Part shown: one piece after another, positions 13,537-25,200 of the stretch
Layout of the letters: the number at the start of each line of letters is the position of its first letter
How positions within the stretch are numbered: position 1 is the first letter of the stretch
NCBI RefSeq assembly: GCF_011745365.1
Contig: NW_024468910.1
Span: forward strand, 896,068-960,067
Direction of reading: 5' to 3'
DNA from: Cryphonectria parasitica EP155
Lineage: Eukaryota; Ascomycota; Sordariomycetes; Diaporthales; Cryphonectriaceae
DNA length: 64,000 nucleotides
Translations under genes and position numbers: made by a program
The notes under the pieces: generated by a model
The model's input: only the letters and a program-made list of their open reading frames with translations
Database searches by the model: none
What the model was told of the DNA's origin: nothing

Positions 13537-14147
13537 AACAATTACTCTGCTCCGAACCGAAACCCAGAAGCTTTAAGAACCTCACTTTCCAGGAAACTCA
13601 ACCAGTTTACCACAGAATTTCTCACATCTATAGAATTCCAATCAAACTCTTTAAAGGAAGAATCTTCAGCAACTACAGCTGACTCCTCAAACACAGCTTC
13701 CTATACAGCAATAGTAGCACAGCAATATTCCTTTTCAGCCTCCTCAGCCTCGATATAATTCAGCTCCTTCATATTATCAATGCTGCAGCGAATAGCGCGC
13801 ATTATCTTTTCGAACTACATCCATTTCTGCTTGCGCAGCTAAAGAACCTTCTTCTCAGCAGCTTGCAACTCATTCTCTAGCTCTTGATGCTGAATAGCGA
13901 TCTTATGCAACTCCGAGAGACTAACGCCCTATACATTGCATTGGGAACGATTAAGTCGAATGCATTCAGCACAACAAGAAGAATCAAAAAGAAAGATCTA
14001 GCAGAAAGAAATATTCCAATTCTTACAAAACGAACAGAAAGGCATAGTAAAGGAATTTTGAAGAATAGCGGAAAGAAAACTTTCACATTCCTTAGTTTTT
14101 CGAAAACGAAACTTGGAAATACAAGATTTGTTAATTCTATTCAACAT
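13533..14147 (-). pseudogene. Gy1-A antisense zinc-cluster gene, RIP-disabled
   Basis: A 205-codon frame antisense to pol, from ATG at 14145-14147 to the stop at 13533-13535. It begins MLNRINKSCISKFRFRK. The cluster is CSFC-x7-C-x9-C-x2-C-x7-C (residues about 40-67). A long charged region rich in Glu, Lys and Leu follows, then the acidic/aromatic tail SSFKEFDWNSIDVRNSVVN. Six in-frame stops interrupt it, all explainable by C-to-T hits on Gln-type codons. The length (615 nt) equals that of copy E. The spacing is close to, but one residue longer than, the classical Zn(II)2Cys6 pattern. A role as a DNA-binding regulator is inference from the cluster, the probable coiled coil and the acidic tail. 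Confidence 0.75.
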
Positions 14148-14239
14148 CTCAATTAGAAAAGCAAAATCAGATATACAGAAAACTTGCTAAAATACTTACA
14201 GAAGATTGTTGAGAACAATAACTAATAAAAGGGAGATGA
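14148..14239. other. Spacer between antisense gene and 3' LTR
   Basis: 92 bp that would hold the antisense gene's start region and the polypurine tract of Gy1. It contains the purine run AAAAGGGAGATGA just before the LTR, the expected polypurine-tract position for plus-strand priming. Confidence 0.5.
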
Positions 14240-14677
14240 TATTATAATCTATCTAATATGCAGATTATGAAACAGATTACAAGTAATAAGAATCAGATAT
14301 TAAGAATTCAACATTCTAACAAAACATTGATTATATAATTCAGAGTTAGAGTTATAGCAGGAATGAATCACTGAATCATTAGATGATTCAGCAAGCCTGG
14401 ATCATCTGGATCAGTAGTAAGCTAAGATGAGCTATACTGAAAAGCCGAATATATAATCATACAATCATTATCATTAGATAGGTTCAGTATACAGCTCTTC
14501 AGTTGTTAATCTAAGTATCAGATTACTCTTCTACTCTGATAGCTCCAAAGGCAGTGAATACTTGCACAGTTATCCCAGTTATATTTCCATATTCAAGGCC
14601 TGTACTTGGCACCGCTCTTGTTAGCATAAACCTCTTGTGTACCTTGGAATCTTCGGATTGCTGCAGTGCTCATTACA
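14240..14677 (+). repeat. Gy1-A 3' LTR
   Basis: A 438-bp LTR starting TATTATAATC (TGTTATGACC after RIP) and ending CATTACA. It keeps the TATA-like ATATATAA and the downstream arm AGCTCTTCAGT. The next element (B) starts directly at its last base. Confidence 0.85.
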
Positions 14678-17600
14678 AACTACTTCAACATTACTGAACA
14701 AAGCATTCAAGCGCTAAAGAAAGAACTTAGCAATAATACTCTTTATCATTTCTCATCATCTACGCTAAGCACTATAATCAGAGATATGAATAAGGGATGG
14801 TATTCCCTTAGCTATTGGTACAAGCATCTGAATAATACTGAGAATACTTCTCAAACAACAGAAGAATCAAACCAGAGCACACAACCTAGTGATTCACCAG
14901 AGCCTTTCGTGAACAGCAAACCCAGTAGCTCTATAAAAGTTTGAAAAGAAAGGTTTCCCTTCAGCATTGAATGAAACAAGAAAACAACATAAGTTGAATA
15001 TCTCATCTATAGAATAAGGCTAGAGAAGCTCTTCACCTATATCCCCTTGCAAAACATTGAAGCATAACAAAACGAGAATCCTCGAATTAGCTCACTTTAT
15101 AATCTATACTACAAGCTAGCATAGATCTCCTATACTTATCATAGCTGCAAAGCACATTTCTCGGAAAAGATGCAATATGAATAGTTTTCTGTTAAAGAAT
15201 TAGAACAAATTCTTCAAGCTGTTAAGAAGCAAGAACTTCGCTTTAGGGAAATTCTGAACAGGCAATACAATAATGCATATATCGGACTACTAAACAACTG
15301 CTCTAAGCAATGCATGAATAAGGAAATAAAGTAGTAGCAATGCAGAATAATACTTTGCATAATTTACATTAATAACAAGGTTTGCAACTAGTATTAACAG
15401 AAAGAAGACTAGAAATAATAATAATACAAGCAAAAACAAGCTAAAAAGCTTGCTCAAGAAGCAGCAAAGCAAGCTCAAAGAGAGAATAAGTAGCTCTTAA
15501 CAATCTCAAAAGGCTAGAATTGCTTGTAAGAGGATTGCAGATAATCAGATCGGAATAGTTTCTATATAAAGCTTTTAAAACAGACTATGCTTATATTAAA
15601 CTCAATATATATATTCAAGAATACAAGTATAGCGCACTATTGAATAGTAGCGCTCAGAGAAACTTCATATTCCCATATATCATTAATCAGATATAACTAC
15701 AATGGAAATGAAAGAAACAGCTATATACTCTCAGCATTATAAAAGAATAATCTGTTGCATACAATCAAGAAATAATCAATAAGAAGACTAATCATTTATC
15801 TATCTTAATCCAAGAATATATAACTAAGATTTCCTTTAATATCATGGATACAGTACAGTATAAGCTGATTATAGAGCTTCTATAGCTCAAGAAGCACAAT
15901 CCTCGAATCAATTGAACTACTGGCTAGATCTTATAGAAACAAGCTGTATCTAGAGAGATAGTTGCAATTAATGATGCAGAATGAAAGTTAGTTATTGAAG
16001 AATACTCGGGAAAAGAAGCTTCAAACAACTTTATATATACTTTCAAACCAGCAGAGCTAGCAGTTCAAGGAGAAGAACCTAGTAACAAGCGGACTCAAAC
16101 AGTGCTAGAGCGTTAGCAGGTTAGCAAAATAACGGAAGCAAGACTCTCAGCAAGTCGATCCGCTCCGGAGCGACAAGGAAAGGCTTCAGAATGTGGATTG
16201 TGAGCTCACACGAGAAAAACCTCGAAACCAGGCTCTCGAGCAGTCAGTTCAGCCCGGAGCGAACGCTTAAAGCCTTCAAAAACGCGACCAAAAGCGCTAT
16301 TAAAAACGAACGAAAAGAAGCACGCTCAACAGTACCTACTGTTCCTCTAGATAGCAGAAACAGCATATGAACTAGAACCAATACTCGCAAGCATACTACA
16401 GAAATATTACAAATTCAAGAAATTATTTCAAGAAGAATTGAATACAGAATTATCAGAATATAGCTCATACAATTACAAGATTCTGCTATAAGAAAGAAAA
16501 TAATCCAAATTCTTCCTCATCTACAGACTAGATAAAGCATAACTAGAAGCACTTAAGGAATATCTTGATAAGAATCTTAAAAAGAAATACATATAATCAT
16601 TGCAATTACTAGCAGAATACCTTATTCTATTTATATTCAAGAAGAATAGCAAATTCAAGCTATATATTAATTATAAATAACTTAATAATATTATAATTAA
16701 GAATTGATATTCATTGCTACTTATTAAGAAACTATAAGATAGATTGCAAGAAGTATAGTAGTTTATAGCTCTGAATCTAAAAAAAGCTTATAATCTAATT
16801 AGAATAAAGAAAGAAGAAGAATGAAAGACTGCTTTCAGAATATACTATGAATACTACAAATACTTAGTTATGCTTTTCAGTTTAATGAATATCTTAGCTT
16901 TATTTCAAGAAATGATTAATTATATTCTATACAAGTATTTGAATTAATTCATTATTGCATATCTCAATAATATTCTTATTTATTCTTAAATACTAAAGAA
17001 ATACAAGGAATATATGAAAACAGTATTGCAAATGCTTTAAGATGCAAAACTTCTTATAGAACTCGCAAAGAATTACTTTCATATACAAAAAATCAACTAT
17101 CTTGAATTCATAATCAAGCTAGAATGCATTAAGCTACAGAAAGATAAGATAGAAGTTATTAGAAATTAGCTAATTCCTAAGAATAGTAGAAATATTAGAT
17201 CTTTTCTTAAATATATTAACTTCTACAAACAGTTCATTAAGAACTATAGCTGAATTATACATTCTCTTACAAATCTCATTAAGAAGGAGCAGCTTTTCAA
17301 ATGAATCTTCAAGATGCAAGAAGCTTTCAAGAAGATCATTAAGCATATCACCTTAGAACTAATTCTGTATAAAGCAGATTCCTATAAGCCTTTTGAAATT
17401 GAAACTAATGCATTAGAATATGCATTTGGGAAACAGCTTAATTAGCAAGATAATTAAGAGCGTTTAAGAATTGTAAGCAACTTTTCAAAAAAGTTGAATA
17501 GCTCAGAAATCAACTATGGAATTCCTAATTAGAAACTTATAGCAATAGTAAAAGCTTTCGAGAAATAGCAATATTATTTCATTAGCATATAGTACTTAAT

Positions 17601-19188
17601 TATAGTTCACTTAAATTATAAAAATCTAATTATATTCATAATAATTAAAATTTTAAACAAGTAATAAATTAGATAAGCAGAATTTCTTTTATAGTTTAAT
17701 TTTAGAAGTATATATTGCAAAAGCTTAGAAAATAGATAAGCAGATGCTTTTAGCAGAAGATTAAACTATTGAAATGCAGATTCCTTAGATATATAGAACA
17801 TCTTTGCTCAAGATGAATCAGGGAATCTCGTTAATGTATATAGGGAGCTGAATGCTGCTTTCAGAATTGAATCTTCAGAGAAGAATTCAGAATCAATGAT
17901 TCCAAACGAATAAAATAACTACATCAAAGAAGTATACAGTGCACCAGTATACAGATATTAGAAAGTTAGAGTAATTTATAAATGCATTAAAAAATACTAA
18001 AGTTTATCAGATCTTAGAAAAAGAATTCAGAACATTCTATAATAATGTAATAGCTGCAAGAAGAATAAGATAAAAAAATATAAGCTTTATAAATTACTAT
18101 ATTCCTTATTAGTATTTATAACTATTTAGCAATTCATTAGTTTAGACTTTATTATCAAGCTACTTTTCTTATAAGAACTCTTAACTAAAGTATAATATAA
18201 TAGCATTTTAGTAATGATTTGTAAACTAAGCAAGTATGCTTACTTTCTTTCTTATAAGAAAAGCAGTATAGCAGAGAAATTTGTATATGCATTTCTCAGA
18301 ATGATTATCGCTAATTATAGCATGCTAGAAGAAGTAATCTTCAACAGAAACAGAAAATTCAATTCAAAGTTTTGAACTTTACTTATAAAACAGCTTGGAA
18401 TATACTACAAAATATTTATAGCATTTCATCTGCAAATAAATAAACAGATAGAAAGAATGAATTAGATTATTGAATAGTATTTTCAATACTATATTAATCA
18501 GAAACAGAATAACTGAATTAATCTATTGCTTCTTGCACAGTTCGCTTATAATAGCGCAGATACAAGCATAACGAAAAAATCACTATTCTTTATATTCTAC
18601 AGATATAATCCAATAGCTTATTATGAAATACTGCTAGAAGCAGATACAGAAGCTGCAGATAAAAGGATTAAGAAGATTAAGAAGATTCAGGAAGAATTTC
18701 AGTTAGAATTACAATTTATTTAGAAACAAATGATATAATATACAAACTTCAAAAGAATTAAGAAACTAATCTTATAGAAGGAAGATAAGATCTATTTACT
18801 TCGGAAAAACATTAAAACAACTAGATTCAGCAGCAAGCTTGATTATAAGAAGTTAGAACTATTCAAAATCTTGCAATAGATTTTTTCAATTAATTATAAG
18901 TTAGCATTATCTTATAAAATAAGAATATATTCAGTTTTCCACATCTTACTGCTGAAACTAGCAGTACAGAAAATATTAGCGGATAATATAGCAGAAGTAG
19001 AGAATAATGAATCAGAATATAAAATAGAAAAGATTCTTAAGTATAGAAGCATAAATAGTATGAGGGAATATCTTATCAAGTGAAAAGATTACTCAGCAAG
19101 CGAAAATTTGTAGAAACTACAGAAAAATATCAAAAATACTTAGAAGAAAGTAGCTGAGTATTGGAAAAGGAAAGAAACCAGCATCTAG
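14678..19188 (+). pseudogene. pol: Gy1-B pol remnant
   Basis: The first 90 codons are open (14678-14941, polar, with STLSTIIRDMNKGWYSLSYW), then stops appear. The RT motif is YLNN at 16960-16971. Integrase remains open at 18526-18720 (AQFAYNSADTSITKKSLFFI). The chromodomain at about 19000-19170 is broken by TGA at its second conserved Trp. The frame ends with TAG at 19186-19188 after WKRKETSI. Domain order and protein similarity to copies C and D are clear, and RIP stops make it non-functional. Confidence 0.85.
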
Positions 19189-19801
19189 GATGATTGCTCC
19201 GCTCCAAACCGAAACCCAGAGGCTTCAGAAATCTCACTCTTCAGAAAATCCAACTAATCTACTACTAAATTCCCTACATCCACGGAATTCCAATCGAAAC
19301 CCTCAAAAGAAGAATCTTCAGCAATAGCAGCAGACTTCTCTGCAACTACAGAACGAATCCCAGCGGCAATACGAGCTCGCTCCTCCTCAGCTTCCTCACG
19401 CTCTAACTCCTTCATACTGAAAAGGCCTCGATGAACGGCCTTCATTATCCTCTCGAACTACAGACGTTTCTGCTTCCGCAAACGTTCCACCTCCGCAGCA
19501 GCATCATGCAGCCGCTTCTCAGCACTCTCGAGTTAGTTCTCCAAGCATTGGTATTGAATGCTTATTCAACGAATTTCCGCTGCGCTCAATCCTTGAACAT
19601 CGCACTGGGAGCAGCTCAGGCGAATACATTCAGCGCAATGGGAGGAGTTCTCAACAGAGACTTAACAAAACTGAATACCACAGCCCTTGTAGAAAGAACA
19701 GAAAGGCATGATAACAGCTATATAAGGATTAAGAAAAGGAGGGAATCCTTTTATTTAGTCTTCTCAGCATGAGAACGAGATGTATTGATTCTGTTCAACA
19801 T
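19185..19801 (-). pseudogene. Gy1-B antisense zinc-cluster gene, frameshifted
   Basis: Starts MLNRINTSRSHAEKTK at 19801, then needs a frame change before the cluster (617 nt, against 615 in copies A and E). The cluster reads CSFY (second Cys lost to Tyr), then C-x9-C-x2-C-x7-C with HCAECIRLSCSQCDV. It continues as a charged helix and an open stretch at 19254-19445 ending SSFEGFDWNSVDVGN. Five further stops fall at former Gln, Arg or Trp codons. The stop at 19185-19187 overlaps the pol stop. The conserved cluster spacing and tail despite decay argue that the protein was once under selection. Confidence 0.75.
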
Positions 19802-19893
19802 CTCGATTAGAAAGGCAAGATTATGCATACGGAAAACTTGCTAGAATACTTATAGAAGATCGTTGAGAATAACGACTGATAGAAGAGAGATAA
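19802..19893. other. Antisense-gene leader and polypurine region
   Basis: Spacer equivalent to 14148-14239, with the purine run AGAAGAGAGATAA immediately before the LTR. Confidence 0.45.
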
Positions 19894-20354
19894 TGTTATA
19901 ACTTATTCAATATGCAGATTACGAAACAGATTACGAGTAACAAGAATCAGATATTAAAAATCTAACGTTCTAACAAAGCATTGATTACATAATCCAGGGT
20001 TAGGGTTATAGGCATGGCTAATTAGGAAGGATAGCTTTGAATATGTGCTATTCAGAGCTAGCAGAATAACTTGGATATGTTGCTATTTAATATATTCATA
20101 CTGAAGAGCTGAATATATAATCACGCGTTTATTACCATTAGATAGATTCAGTACATAGCTCTTCAGTTGTCAATCTAAGTATCAGTCTAAGTGTCAGATT
20201 ACTCTCTTACTCTGATAGCTTCAAAGGCAGTGAACACTTGCACAGTTACTACAGTTGTGTTTTCGTATTCAAGGCCTATACTTAGCACCGCTCTTGTTAG
20301 CATAAACTCCTTTGTATACTTTGGAATCTTCGGATTGCTGCAGTGCTCATTACA
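19894..20354 (+). repeat. Gy1-B 3' LTR
   Basis: 461 bp, TGTTATAACT to CATTACA. It contains GGGTTAGGGTT near 19997, a TATA-like ATATATAATC, and TTCAGTTGTCAA, the putative self-primer sequence. It is inserted in, or recombined with, an older LTR whose remainder follows at once. Confidence 0.85.
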
Positions 20355-20585
20355 TAAGAATACATTCATTACTACTAAATAAACCATCAGAATATAGCTC
20401 TTCAGTTGTTAATCTAAGTATTCATTTGTTACATACTTGAATAGCTTCAAAGGCGAATGAATAGCACTTGTACGGATTACTCAGTTACAGTTCCGTATTC
20501 AGTGGATTCTACTTTAATACCGCTCTTGCTAGCATAAACTCTTTGTATACTTCAGATTTTCGGATATTGCAGTACGCTTATTACA
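20355..20585 (+). repeat. Truncated Gy1-type LTR (variant subfamily)
   Basis: Starts inside an LTR at the TATA-box region (TAAGAATACATTCATTAC) and runs to the normal CATTACA end. It is closer to the solo LTR at 40443-40975 than to the neighbouring LTR: both have ATTCATTTGTTAC and GGCGAATGA blocks. Primer site and gag follow, so this was a 5' LTR. Confidence 0.8.
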
Positions 20586-20756
20586 TTTTGATAACTCTTA
20601 TTCAGGAACGGTTCAGTATTATCCTCTTGAATAATACGGAATACAATAGCTTCTTAAGAAATCTCTTTGTTCTTCTGCGCTCCTACTCAGAAAGAACTGA
20701 TTAATCAGATGTACCAGCTTACCCAGCGTATCCAGGAACTGCGCAACCAGCAGCAG
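20586..20756 (+). pseudogene. gag: Gy1 primer site and gag N-terminal fragment
   Basis: Begins with the leader TTTTGATAACTC found after other Gy1 5' LTRs. It continues into the gag N-terminus with INQMYQLTQRIQELRNQQQ, a Gln-rich probable coiled coil. It is cut off by the LTR of copy E at 20757. No matching continuation of this plus-strand copy exists on the far side of E, so the locus has been rearranged. Confidence 0.75.
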
Positions 20757-21517
20757 TGTAATGAGCACTGCAGTAATCCGAAGATTCCAAAGTACACAAA
20801 GAGTTTATGCTAACAAGAGCGGTGCTAAGTACAGGCTTTGAATACGGAAATACAACTGAGTAATCGTGCAAGTATTCACTGCCTTTGGGGCTATCAGAGT
20901 AAGAGAGTAATCTGATACTTAGATTGATAACTGAAGAGCTATATACTGAATCTATCTAATGGTAATGAGCGTGTAGTTATATATTCGGCTCTTCAGTATA
21001 GCTTACCTTGGCTTACTACTGATTCAGGTGATCCGGGCTTACTGAATCACCTAATAATCCAGTGATTCATTCCTGTTATATTTCTAACTCTAGATTATGT
21101 AATTAATATTTAGTCAGAATGTTGGTGTTGTGGTGGCCAGGGTGGTAGTTCGTGAGACATGGAGTACAGTGGGTTAAGGGTTCTTATACATATAAAGGAT
21201 ACCACTCACTTTTCAAATTCTTTAGCTATAGAAAACAAGGAAGCATCCCTTTCTCTTCTTTTCAATTTTGAACCCTTTGAACAGGTCTAAGACAGGTTTT
21301 TCACTCTGTTCTTGTGCCCGTGTGGCCTTAGTTTGCTGTCCTCATCTGTACAGGCACGCTTGGGTTGCGCAAGCCCTTGCTCATTGCTTCAGCAGCTGTT
21401 TGTCTCCTTTTTCTTTCGAGGGCGACAGCGCCCTAGTTCTGATTCATTGAATTCTTAATATCTGATCCTTATTACTCGTAACCTGTTTGTAATCTGCATG
21501 TTGAATGAGTTATAATA
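20757..21517 (-). repeat. Gy1-E 3' LTR, split by LTR-X
   Basis: Starts TGTAATGAGCAC and ends GAGTTATAATA. Removing the LTR-X insert (21126-21446) and one 4-bp duplication leaves 436 bp, equal to the 5' LTR of E. It contains TTATATATTCGGCTCTTCAG, the antisense view of the TATA and inverted-repeat arm. Confidence 0.85.
21126..21446. mobile_element. LTR-X copy 2, solo LTR
   Basis: TGTTGTGGTGG to GTTCTGATTCA, reverse orientation relative to copies 1 and 3. It is flanked by TTGG (21122-21125) and TTGA (21447-21450), a 4-bp target duplication with one G-to-A difference, inside the E 3' LTR. In this orientation there is a TATAAAGG box about 70 bp from the TG end, which suggests the promoter strand. 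Confidence 0.8.
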
Positions 21518-21609
21518 TCATCTTCCTTCTATCAGTTGTTATTCTTAATAATCTTTTGTAAGTATTCCAGCAAGTTTTCCGTATGCATGATCTTGCCTTT
21601 CTAATTAAG

Positions 21610-22224
21610 ATGTTGAATAGAATTAATAAATCTTGTATTTTCAAGTCTCATTCTCGAAAAACCGAGGAATGTGAAAGTTTTCTTTCTGCTATTCTTCAAA
21701 ATTTCTTTATCATGCTTTTCTGTTCGTTTTGTAAGAATCGGAGTATTCTTTCCTGTTAGATTTCTTCTCTTGATTCTTCTCGTTGCGCTGAATGCGTTCG
21801 ATTTAATCATTCCCGATGCAATGTACAGAGCGTTAGTTCTTCGGAGCTGCGTAAGATTGCTACTTAGCACCAAGAGCTGGAGGATGAGTTGCAAGCTGCT
21901 GAGGAGAAGATTCTTCGGCTGCGCAAGCAGAAAAGGATATAATTTGAAAAGATGATATGCGCTATTCGTTGCGGTATCAACAATGTGAAGAAGCTGGATT
22001 GCATTGAGGCTGAGGAAGCTGAAGAGGAATGTTGCTATACTGCTACCGCTGTATAGGAAGCTGTGTTTGAGAAGTTAGCTGTAGCTGCTGGAGATTCTTT
22101 CTTTGAGGGATTTGATTGAAATTCTGTAGATATAGGGAATTCAGTGGTAAATTAGTTGAGTTTCCTGGAGAGTGAGATTTCTGAAATCTCTGAGTCTTGG
22201 TTTGGGGCGGAGTAATCGTTCTAG
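21610..22224 (+). pseudogene. Gy1-E antisense zinc-cluster gene, best-preserved cluster
   Basis: A 205-codon frame from ATG 21610 to TAG 22222-22224, antisense to E pol. All six cysteines survive: CSFC-x7-C-x9-CAEC-x7-C (residues about 40-67), with RCAECVRFNHSRCNV. A region rich in Glu, Leu, Arg and Gln follows (LEDELQAAEEKILRLRKQK), then EAEEAEEE and the acidic/aromatic tail with FFEGFD and NSVDIGNSVVN. Seven stops interrupt it, each one C-to-T or G-to-A change away from a Gln, Arg or Trp codon. The gene ends within the last codons of pol. A nuclear DNA-binding role is inferred only from the cluster. Confidence 0.75.
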
Positions 22225-25200
22225 ATGCTGGTTTCTTTTCTTTTCCAATATTCAGCTACTTTCTTCTGAGCGTTTTTAACATTTTTCTGTAGTTTCTACG
22301 AATTTTCGCTTGCTAAGTAATCTTTCTATTTAATAAGATATTCTCTTATGCTGTTTATGCTTCTATGCTTGAGAATCTTTTCTATCTTATACTTTAGTTC
22401 ATTGTTTTTTACTTCTGCTATATTATTCGCTAATATTTTCTGTGCTGCTGATTTCAGTAATAAAGTATGAAAAATCGAGTATATTCTTATTCTATGAGAT
22501 AATACTAACTTATAATTAATTAAGAAAATCTATTGCAAGATTTTGAATAATTCTAATTTCTTGTAATCAAGTTTGTTGCTAGATCTAATTATTTTAATAT
22601 TTTTTCGAAATAGATAGATCTTATCTTCTTTTTGTAAGATTAATTTCTTAATCCTTTTGGAGTTTGCATATTGCATTATTTATTTCTGAATAAATTGTAA
22701 TTCTAACTGAAGTTCCTTCTAAATCTTCTTAATCTTTTTAATTCTTTTATCTATAGCTTCTGCATCTATTTTTAGCAATGCTTTGTAATAAGCTGTTAGA
22801 TTATATTTATAAAGTATGAAGAATAATAATTTCTTTGTTATGCTTATATCTGCACTATTATAAGCAAACTATATAAGAAGCAATAGATTAATTCAATTAT
22901 TTTATTCTTAATTAATATAATATTAAAGATATTATTTAATAATCTGATTTATTCTTTTTATTTATTTATCTATTTGCAGATGAAATGCTATGAATATTCT
23001 GTAGTATATTCTGAGCTATTTTATAAGCAAAGTTTAAAACTTTGAATTGAATTTTCTATTTCTATTAGAAATTACTTCTTCTAGCATGCTGTAATTAGCA
23101 ATAATCGTTCTAAGAAATGTATATGCGAGTTCTTCTGCTATACTGCTTTTCTTATAGAGAAGAAAGTAAGCATACTTGCTTAATCTGCAAACTATTATTA
23201 GAATGCTATTATATTATACTTTAGTTAAGAGTTCTTATAAGAAAGATAGTGAACCAGAACTAGAGCGCCGTTGCTCTCGAAAGAAAAAGGAACAAACAGC
23301 TGCCGAAGCAATGAGCAAGGGCTTGTGCAACCCAAGCGTGCCTGTACAGATGAGGACAGCAAACTAAGGCCACACGGGCACAAGAACAGGGTGAAAAACC
23401 TGTCTTAGACCTGTCCAAAGGGTTCAAAATTGAAAAGAAGAGAAAGGATGCTTTATTGTTGCTTATAGCTAAAGAATTTGAAAAGTGGATGATATCCTTT
23501 ATATGTATGAAAACCCTTAATCCACTGTACTCCACATCCCACGAACTACCACCCTAGCCACCACAACAATAGCTTAATAATAAAGTTTAAACTAATAAAT
23601 TACTAAATAATCATAAATATTAATAAGAAATGCAGTAGTTTATAAAGCTTATATCTTTCTGCTTTATTCTTCTTGCAGCTATTGCATTATTATAAGATAT
23701 TTTCAATTCTTTTTCTAAAGCTTAATAGATTTTAGTATCTTCTAATGCATTTATAAATTGCTCTAACTTCCTAATATCTATATACTGATACACTGTATAC
23801 ATTCTTAATGTAGTTGTTTTATTCATCTGAAGTTATTGATTCTGAATTCTTTTCTGAGAATTTAATTCTGAAAGCAGCATTCAGCTCTCTGTATGCATTA
23901 ATAAGATTCCCTAATTCATCTTGAGCAAAGATGTTCTATATATCTAAGGAATCTGCATTTCAATAGTCTAATCTCCTGCTAAGAGCATTTGCTTGTTCAT
24001 TTTCTAAGCTTTTGCAATGCATAATTCTGAAATCAAACTATAAGAGGAATTCTGCTTATCTAACTTATTATTTATTCAAGATTTTAATTATTATAAATAT
24101 AATTAGATTCTTATAATCTGAGTAAACTATAATCGAATACTGTATGCTAATGAAGTAGTGTTGCTATTCTTCGAAAGCTTTCATTATTGCTATAAACTTC
24201 TGATCAGAAATCCTGTAGTTAACTTCTAAGCTATTTAACTTCTTTAAAAAGTTGCTTATAATCCTTAAATACTTTTAGTTATCTTGCTAATCAAGTTGTT
24301 CTCCAAATGCATATCCTGATGCATTAGTTTCAATTTCAAAAGATTTATAAGAATTTGCTTTATATAGAATTAGCTCTGAGATAACATGCTTAATAATCTT
24401 ATCGAAAGCTTCTTATATCTTGAAGATTTATTCGAAAAGCTGCTCTTTCTTAGTAAGATTTATAAGAGGATATGCAATTCAGCTGTAGTTCTTAATAAAC
24501 TACTTATAGAAGTTGATATATTCGAGAAACAATCTAATATTTCTAATATTCCTGAGAATTAATCAATTTCTGATAGCTTTTACCTTATCTTTCTGCAGCT
24601 TAATACATTCTAGCTTAACTGTAAATTCGAGATAGTTAACTTTTTGTATATAAAAATAACTCTTTGCAGGTTCTATAAGGAGTTTTGCATCTTGAAGCAT
24701 TTACAATACTATTTCCATATATTTCTTATATTTCTTCAGTATTCGAGAGTAAATAAGAATATTATTAAGATATGCAATAATGAATTGATTCAGATGCTTG
24801 CATAGAATATAATTAATTATTTCTTGGAATAAAGCTGAAGCATTTGTTAAACTGAAGAATATAATCAAATATTTGTAGTATTTGTAGCATATTCTGAAAG
24901 CAGTCTTCCATTCTTTTTCTTTCTTTATTCTGATCAGATTATAAGCTTCTTTTAGATCTAGAGCTGTAAACTATTATGCTTCTTGCAATCTATCTTGCAG
25001 TTTCTTAATAAGTAGCAATAGATATTAGTTCTTAATTATAATATTATTAAGTTGCTTATAATCAATATATAGCCTAAGCTTGCTATTCTTCTTAGATATA
25101 AATAGGATGAGATATTCTGCTGATAATTGCAATGATTATATATATTCTTTCTTAAGGTTTTTATCGAGATACTTCTTGAGCGTTTCTAATTATATCTTAT

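Larger units (their letters stand above)
9668..14677 (+). mobile_element. Gy1 copy A, 5'-truncated chromodomain gypsy element
   Basis: Plus-strand Gy1 copy that starts abruptly at the LTR-X junction, upstream of the protease. It keeps protease, RT, RNase H, integrase, chromodomain, the antisense gene and a 3' LTR. The 5' LTR, primer site and gag are missing. RIP damage is heavy in pol and lighter in the antisense gene. Confidence 0.85.
14678..20354 (+). mobile_element. Gy1 copy B, gag-less, sharing the upstream LTR
   Basis: Directly after the LTR of copy A the sequence enters Gy1 internal DNA between gag and protease, skipping the primer site and all of gag. It then runs through protease, RT, RNase H, integrase, chromodomain and antisense gene to its own 3' LTR. 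The LTR-internal-LTR-internal-LTR order suggests recombination between copies followed by internal deletion. Confidence 0.8.
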
